Assembly: GCA_937894055.1 (NCBI GenBank)
Contig: CALDHQ010000673.1
Coordinates: forward strand, 1-9,483
From: an uncultured Polymorphobacter sp.
Lineage (GTDB): Bacteria > Pseudomonadota > Alphaproteobacteria > Sphingomonadales > Sphingomonadaceae
Length of the DNA: 9,483 bases
Direction: 5' to 3'
The translations under genes and the position numbers were made by a program. Below, in pieces: positions 6,270-9,483 of the stretch. Under the pieces are notes generated by a model. That model had not been told where the DNA came from. It ran no database searches and was given only the letters and a program-made list of their open reading frames with translations. Within the stretch, counting starts at the first letter, position 1. Every line of letters begins with the position of its first letter.

Positions 6270-8471
6270 ATGCCGGACGCAAACCCGCCCAAGATCGGGC
6301 GCCATCTGATCGCGCTCGCCGGCACCGCGCTTGCTGCGGCATCAGCGCAGGCCGCACCGTCCCCCGACGACCGCGCCGCGACCACTGAAAAAGCCATGCA
6401 TGCCGACGAGCGCACGACGCTGACCATCGGCATCATGGCGCTGCCGATGTTCGGCGACCCGTTGCCCAAGGAAGCCATCCTCGGCGCGGGCTATGTGGCG
6501 GGCATCCCCCGGCTCGGCGTGCCGGCGTTGACGCAGACCGATGCCAGCCTCGGCGTCGCCTATGTCGGCGGGGCGCGCAAGGACGGCGCTACAGCGCTGC
6601 CGTCGGGCATGGCGATGGGTGCGACGTGGAACCCGCCGCTGCTCGAAGCCGCCGGCGCGATGATCGCCGGTGAGGCGCACGCCAAGGGCTTCAACGTGCT
6701 GCTCGCGGGCGGCATCAATCTGGTGCGCGACCCGCGCAACGGCCGCAACTTCGAATATCTCGGTGAAGACCCGCTGCATTCGGGCCTGCTCGGCGGCGCT
6801 GCGGTGGCGGGCATCCAGTCGCAGCACGTCATTTCGACGGTCAAGCATTTCGCGCTCAACGGCCAGGAAACCGGGCGGCATTTCGTCGACGTCATTATCG
6901 ACGAGGCCGCCGCGCGCGAAAGCGACCTGCTGGCCTTCGAAATCGCCATCGAACGCGGCCAGCCCGGTGCGGTGATGAGCTCGTACAACAAGGTCAACGG
7001 CGCACAGGCCAGCGCCAACGACTGGCTGCTCAACGGCGTGCTCAAGCGCGACTGGCACTACAAGGGCTGGGTGATGTCCGACTGGGGCTCGGTCGACGGC
7101 GTCGAAAGCGCGCTCGCCGGGCTCGACCAGCAGATGGGCGCGCAGCTCGACAAGGCGCCGTTCTTTGGCGCGCCACTTGCCGCCAAAGCCGCCAGCGACC
7201 CGGCCTATGCGACGCGCGTCGCCGACATGAACCGCCGCATCCTGCGCTCGATGTACGCGGTCGGCGTCGATACCAACCCGCCGGTCATCAAGCCCATCGA
7301 CCTCGCCGCCAACGCGGTCCTCGCCGAGGACGTCGCCAAGGAAGCCATTGTCCTGCTGCGCAACAACAACAACGCGCTACCGCTCGCCGCCAGCGCCAAA
7401 TCGATTGCCGTCATCGGCGGCTATGCCGACAGCGGCGTGCTGTCGGGCGGCGGCTCGTCGCAGGTGCAGGGCATGGGCGGTCCGGCGATCAACGTGCCGA
7501 TCGGCGGCGACGGGCCGTTCGCGCCGTTCATGGGGCAATTCTATCACCGCTCCGTACCGCTCAAGGCAATCCGCGCGCACGCGCCGAACGCAGAGATCCG
7601 CTACCGCAACGGCAACTTCATCACCGACGCCGTCACCATTGCGCGCAAGTCGGACATTGCCATCATCTTCGCGACGCAGTGGACTGGCGAGGGCATGGAC
7701 GTGCCCGACCTGTCCTTGCCGTACGGTCAGGACGCGCTGATTGCCGCGGTCACCGCCGCCAACCCCAACACCATCGTCGTGCTCGAAACCGGCGGGCCGG
7801 TGATGATGCCGTGGCTCGACAAGACCGCCGCGGTCATCGAGGCCTGGTATCCCGGCGCGCGCGGCGGCGAAGCGATTGCCAGCGTGCTGTTCGGCGACAC
7901 CAACCCGTCGGGCCGCCTGCCCGTCAGCTTCCCCGCCAGCCTCGACCAGCTGCCGCGCCCCAAGCTCGACGGCAGCGACACGCTCGAACCGCGCTTCGAC
8001 GGCCGCGCGCTGCAGGGCGAAACGCTCAGCGCCAATTACAACATCGAAGGCGCCGATGTCGGCTACCGCTGGTTTGCAAGGAAAGGCAGCAAGCCGCTGT
8101 TTCCATTCGGTTATGGCCTGAGTTACACCAGCTTTGAAACCCGCGCGCTGCACATCGACCCCAAGACACTGACCGCAAGCTTCAGCGTCCGCAACAGCGG
8201 CGCCCGCGCCGGCGCAGTGACGCCGCAGCTCTACCTCGTCAACGCCGCCGGCAGCGCGCGGCAGCGGCTGGCGGGCTTCACCAAGCTGACGCTGGCGCCC
8301 GGCGCGTCGCAGCAGGTCGAGGTCAAACTCGACCCACGTACCATCGCCCGCTGGGAAAAGGACGGCTGGAACATCGCCGCCGGCCGCTACAGCTTCGCAC
8401 TGGGCAATTCGGCGACCGACCTCGGCACGCCGGTCGAAGTGACACTGTCCGCACGGCACTGGAAGCCATGA
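6270..8471 (+). CDS. Exported GH3 family glycoside hydrolase (beta-glucosidase-like), 733 aa
   Basis: Complete retaining beta-glycosidase of family GH3. A Sec signal peptide is visible: K8 and R11, a hydrophobic stretch LIALAGTALAAASAQA, and likely cleavage after A28, so it acts in the periplasm or outside the cell. Domains in order: GH3 N-terminal barrel (about 45-330), with RDPRNGRNFEYLGEDP (153-168), KHF (192-194) and GWVMSDWGSV with nucleophile D271; GH3 C-terminal domain (about 350-620), with TGEGMDVPDLSLP where E474 is the candidate acid/base, and FPFGYGLSYTSF (611-622); then a fibronectin III-like domain to the end. Where many GH3 enzymes have a DGPxG motif it reads TQTDASLGVA, a variant I associate with proteobacterial GH3 subgroups; the sugar preference cannot be fixed from this (glucoside, xyloside and others are possible). 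The start is supported by AAGGGGAG at 6256-6263. Its stop overlaps the sulfatase start as ATGA, so the two are translationally coupled and probably work on the same glycan or glycoside. Confidence 0.94.
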   Translation: MPDANPPKIGRHLIALAGTALAAASAQAAPSPDDRAATTEKAMHADERTTLTIGIMALPMFGDPLPKEAILGAGYVAGIPRLGVPALTQTDASLGVAYVGGARKDGATALPSGMAMGATWNPPLLEAAGAMIAGEAHAKGFNVLLAGGINLVRDPRNGRNFEYLGEDPLHSGLLGGAAVAGIQSQHVISTVKHFALNGQETGRHFVDVIIDEAAARESDLLAFEIAIERGQPGAVMSSYNKVNGAQASANDWLLNGVLKRDWHYKGWVMSDWGSVDGVESALAGLDQQMGAQLDKAPFFGAPLAAKAASDPAYATRVADMNRRILRSMYAVGVDTNPPVIKPIDLAANAVLAEDVAKEAIVLLRNNNNALPLAASAKSIAVIGGYADSGVLSGGGSSQVQGMGGPAINVPIGGDGPFAPFMGQFYHRSVPLKAIRAHAPNAEIRYRNGNFITDAVTIARKSDIAIIFATQWTGEGMDVPDLSLPYGQDALIAAVTAANPNTIVVLETGGPVMMPWLDKTAAVIEAWYPGARGGEAIASVLFGDTNPSGRLPVSFPASLDQLPRPKLDGSDTLEPRFDGRALQGETLSANYNIEGADVGYRWFARKGSKPLFPFGYGLSYTSFETRALHIDPKTLTASFSVRNSGARAGAVTPQLYLVNAAGSARQRLAGFTKLTLAPGASQQVEVKLDPRTIARWEKDGWNIAAGRYSFALGNSATDLGTPVEVTLSARHWKP

Positions 8472-9483
8472 GCGTGCTGCGCCGCCGCCAATTCCTCGGG
8501 GCCAGCACCGCCGCACTGGCGCTCGCCGCAATGGGTGGGGTTGCCTACGCCGCACCGTCTAGTGCCAGAGGGGGTCGCAAGCCCAACTTCATCGTCATCC
8601 TGTGCGACGACTTGGGCTTCGGCGACATCGAAGCCAATGGCGGCACCTCGATCCGCACGCCCAACCTCAACCGGCTGGCGCGCGAGGGCACGACGCTCAC
8701 CGACTATTACGCCCCCGCCAACATCTGCACGCCGTCGCGCGCCGGCCTGCTGACCGGCCGCTACCCGATCCGCACCGGTCTGGGCTACCAGGTCATCATG
8801 GCGAAGGGCGACACGCGCGTGCTGCCGACCAGCGAGGTAACGATTGCCACCGCGCTCAAGCCCGCAGGCTATGTCAGCGGTCTGTTCGGCAAATGGCACC
8901 TCGGCCACACCGGCCCCGACTGGTCGCCGGTCAAGCACGGCTTCGATGCGTTCTTCGGCATCCCCTACAGCCATGACATGCAGCCGCTCGAACTGTTCAC
9001 TGACGACGGCAGCGGCGTGAAACCGCTCGGCATTCCCGTCGAACAAACGCGGCTGCAGCAGCAGTTCTACGACGCCGCCGACCGCTTCATCACGGCCAAC
9101 GCAGCGCAGCCGTTCTTCGTCGAACTGGCGCTCAGCGCCCCGCATCTGCCCAACTATCCCGACGCCAGGTTCGGGGGCACCAGCAAGGCCGGCGCTTACG
9201 GCGATGTCGTCGCCGAAATCGACGCGCTGGTCGGGCGGCTGCTCGCCCGGCTCGACAAGCTCGGTATCGCCGATGACACGCTGCTGATCTTCACCTCGGA
9301 CAATGGCCCCTGGTACGAAGGCTCGGCGGGCGACCTGCGCGACCGCAAGGGCGGTGCCGGCTATGACGGCGGCTACCGCGTGCCGTTCATCGCGCGCCAG
9401 CCCGGCACCGTGCGGGCCAACAAGCGCGTCGACTCGATCGCCATGGGCATCGACCTGCTGCCGACTTTCTGCGCGATGGCGGG
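8468..9483 (+). CDS. Tat-exported sulfatase (arylsulfatase type, formylglycine class), partial
   Basis: 338 residues are visible; the frame is open at the right edge, so perhaps a quarter or more of the usual 450-550 residues is missing. It starts MSVLRRRQFLGASTAALALAA, a twin-arginine signal (RRxFLG), followed by GRKPNFIVILCDDLGFGD with calcium-site D47 and D48. The sulfatase signature CTPSRAGLLTGR places the cysteine to be converted to formylglycine at C87 and R91 beside it. GKWHLGH (K142, H144), SAPH (H226), FTSDNG (D278, N279) and RKGGAGYDGGYRVP (K294) complete the active site of type I (S1) sulfatases. Cysteine-type activation requires a formylglycine-generating enzyme encoded elsewhere; Tat export fits maturation in the cytoplasm before transport. 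The ATG overlaps the GH3 stop (ATGA), with GGAAG just upstream. It probably removes sulfate esters from the glycan or glycoside attacked by the GH3 partner. The exact S1 subfamily cannot be told by eye; it resembles the arylsulfatase A/GALNS-like branch. Confidence 0.93.
   Translation, partial: MSVLRRRQFLGASTAALALAAMGGVAYAAPSSARGGRKPNFIVILCDDLGFGDIEANGGTSIRTPNLNRLAREGTTLTDYYAPANICTPSRAGLLTGRYPIRTGLGYQVIMAKGDTRVLPTSEVTIATALKPAGYVSGLFGKWHLGHTGPDWSPVKHGFDAFFGIPYSHDMQPLELFTDDGSGVKPLGIPVEQTRLQQQFYDAADRFITANAAQPFFVELALSAPHLPNYPDARFGGTSKAGAYGDVVAEIDALVGRLLARLDKLGIADDTLLIFTSDNGPWYEGSAGDLRDRKGGAGYDGGYRVPFIARQPGTVRANKRVDSIAMGIDLLPTFCAMA

Noticed and set aside
4607..6388. Plus-strand open frame of 593 codons
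   Set aside because: It is antisense to the 573-residue amidohydrolase and then runs through the divergent promoter region into the GH3 gene start in another frame; no family features.
7377..8555. Minus-strand open frame of 392 codons
   Set aside because: It lies antisense to the GH3 C-terminal and fibronectin-like domains, which are well supported; no motif of its own.
8387..9145. Minus-strand open frame of 252 codons
   Set aside because: It is antisense to the sulfatase, whose active-site motifs are intact in the plus strand.

Overview
The window is GC-rich, with tight gene packing and Shine-Dalgarno sequences of the AAGGGGAG type. Together with the protein families present this suggests an alphaproteobacterium, most likely a sphingomonad (Sphingomonas/Novosphingobium/Sphingopyxis type). 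That placement is an inference from gene style; no rRNA or marker gene is present. All real genes fall into two divergent blocks that meet at an intergenic region at about 5990-6269.

Left block, minus strand (transcribed from 5989 towards 1). It holds three paralogous D-aminoacylase-like amidohydrolases (4268-5989, 1607-3352 and the partial 1-896). Between the first two lies a BKACE (DUF849, beta-keto acid cleavage) enzyme at 3374-4258. Between the second and third, after a 179-base gap, lies a pair of tiny genes: a LysM-like 80-residue protein (1185-1427) and an unrecognised 81-residue protein (937-1182). The first three genes are 9 and 21 bases apart and look like one operon. The last three are also tightly spaced and may continue that operon or have their own promoter in the 1428-1606 gap. 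The likely theme is catabolism: hydrolases opening an amide or cyclic substrate, and a BKACE trimming a beta-keto acid with acetyl-CoA. The substrate cannot be read from the sequence. All three amidohydrolases keep the HxH, Cys and (where visible) Asp metal-site residues but appear to lack the two further zinc-binding histidines of classical D-aminoacylase.

Right block, plus strand (6270 to the window end). A Sec-exported GH3 glycoside hydrolase (6270-8471) overlaps by ATGA a Tat-exported, formylglycine-type sulfatase (8468 to the edge, incomplete). This pair suggests extracytoplasmic breakdown of a sulfated glycan or sulfated glycoside.

The divergent intergenic region carries unusual symmetric DNA: three copies of a GATTT(T/G/A)CCGC-like element around a 10-base palindrome near the left operon's probable promoter, and a separate 14-base perfect palindrome upstream of the GH3 gene. 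Both are candidate operators. No RNA gene, mobile element, CRISPR array or convincing terminator was seen.
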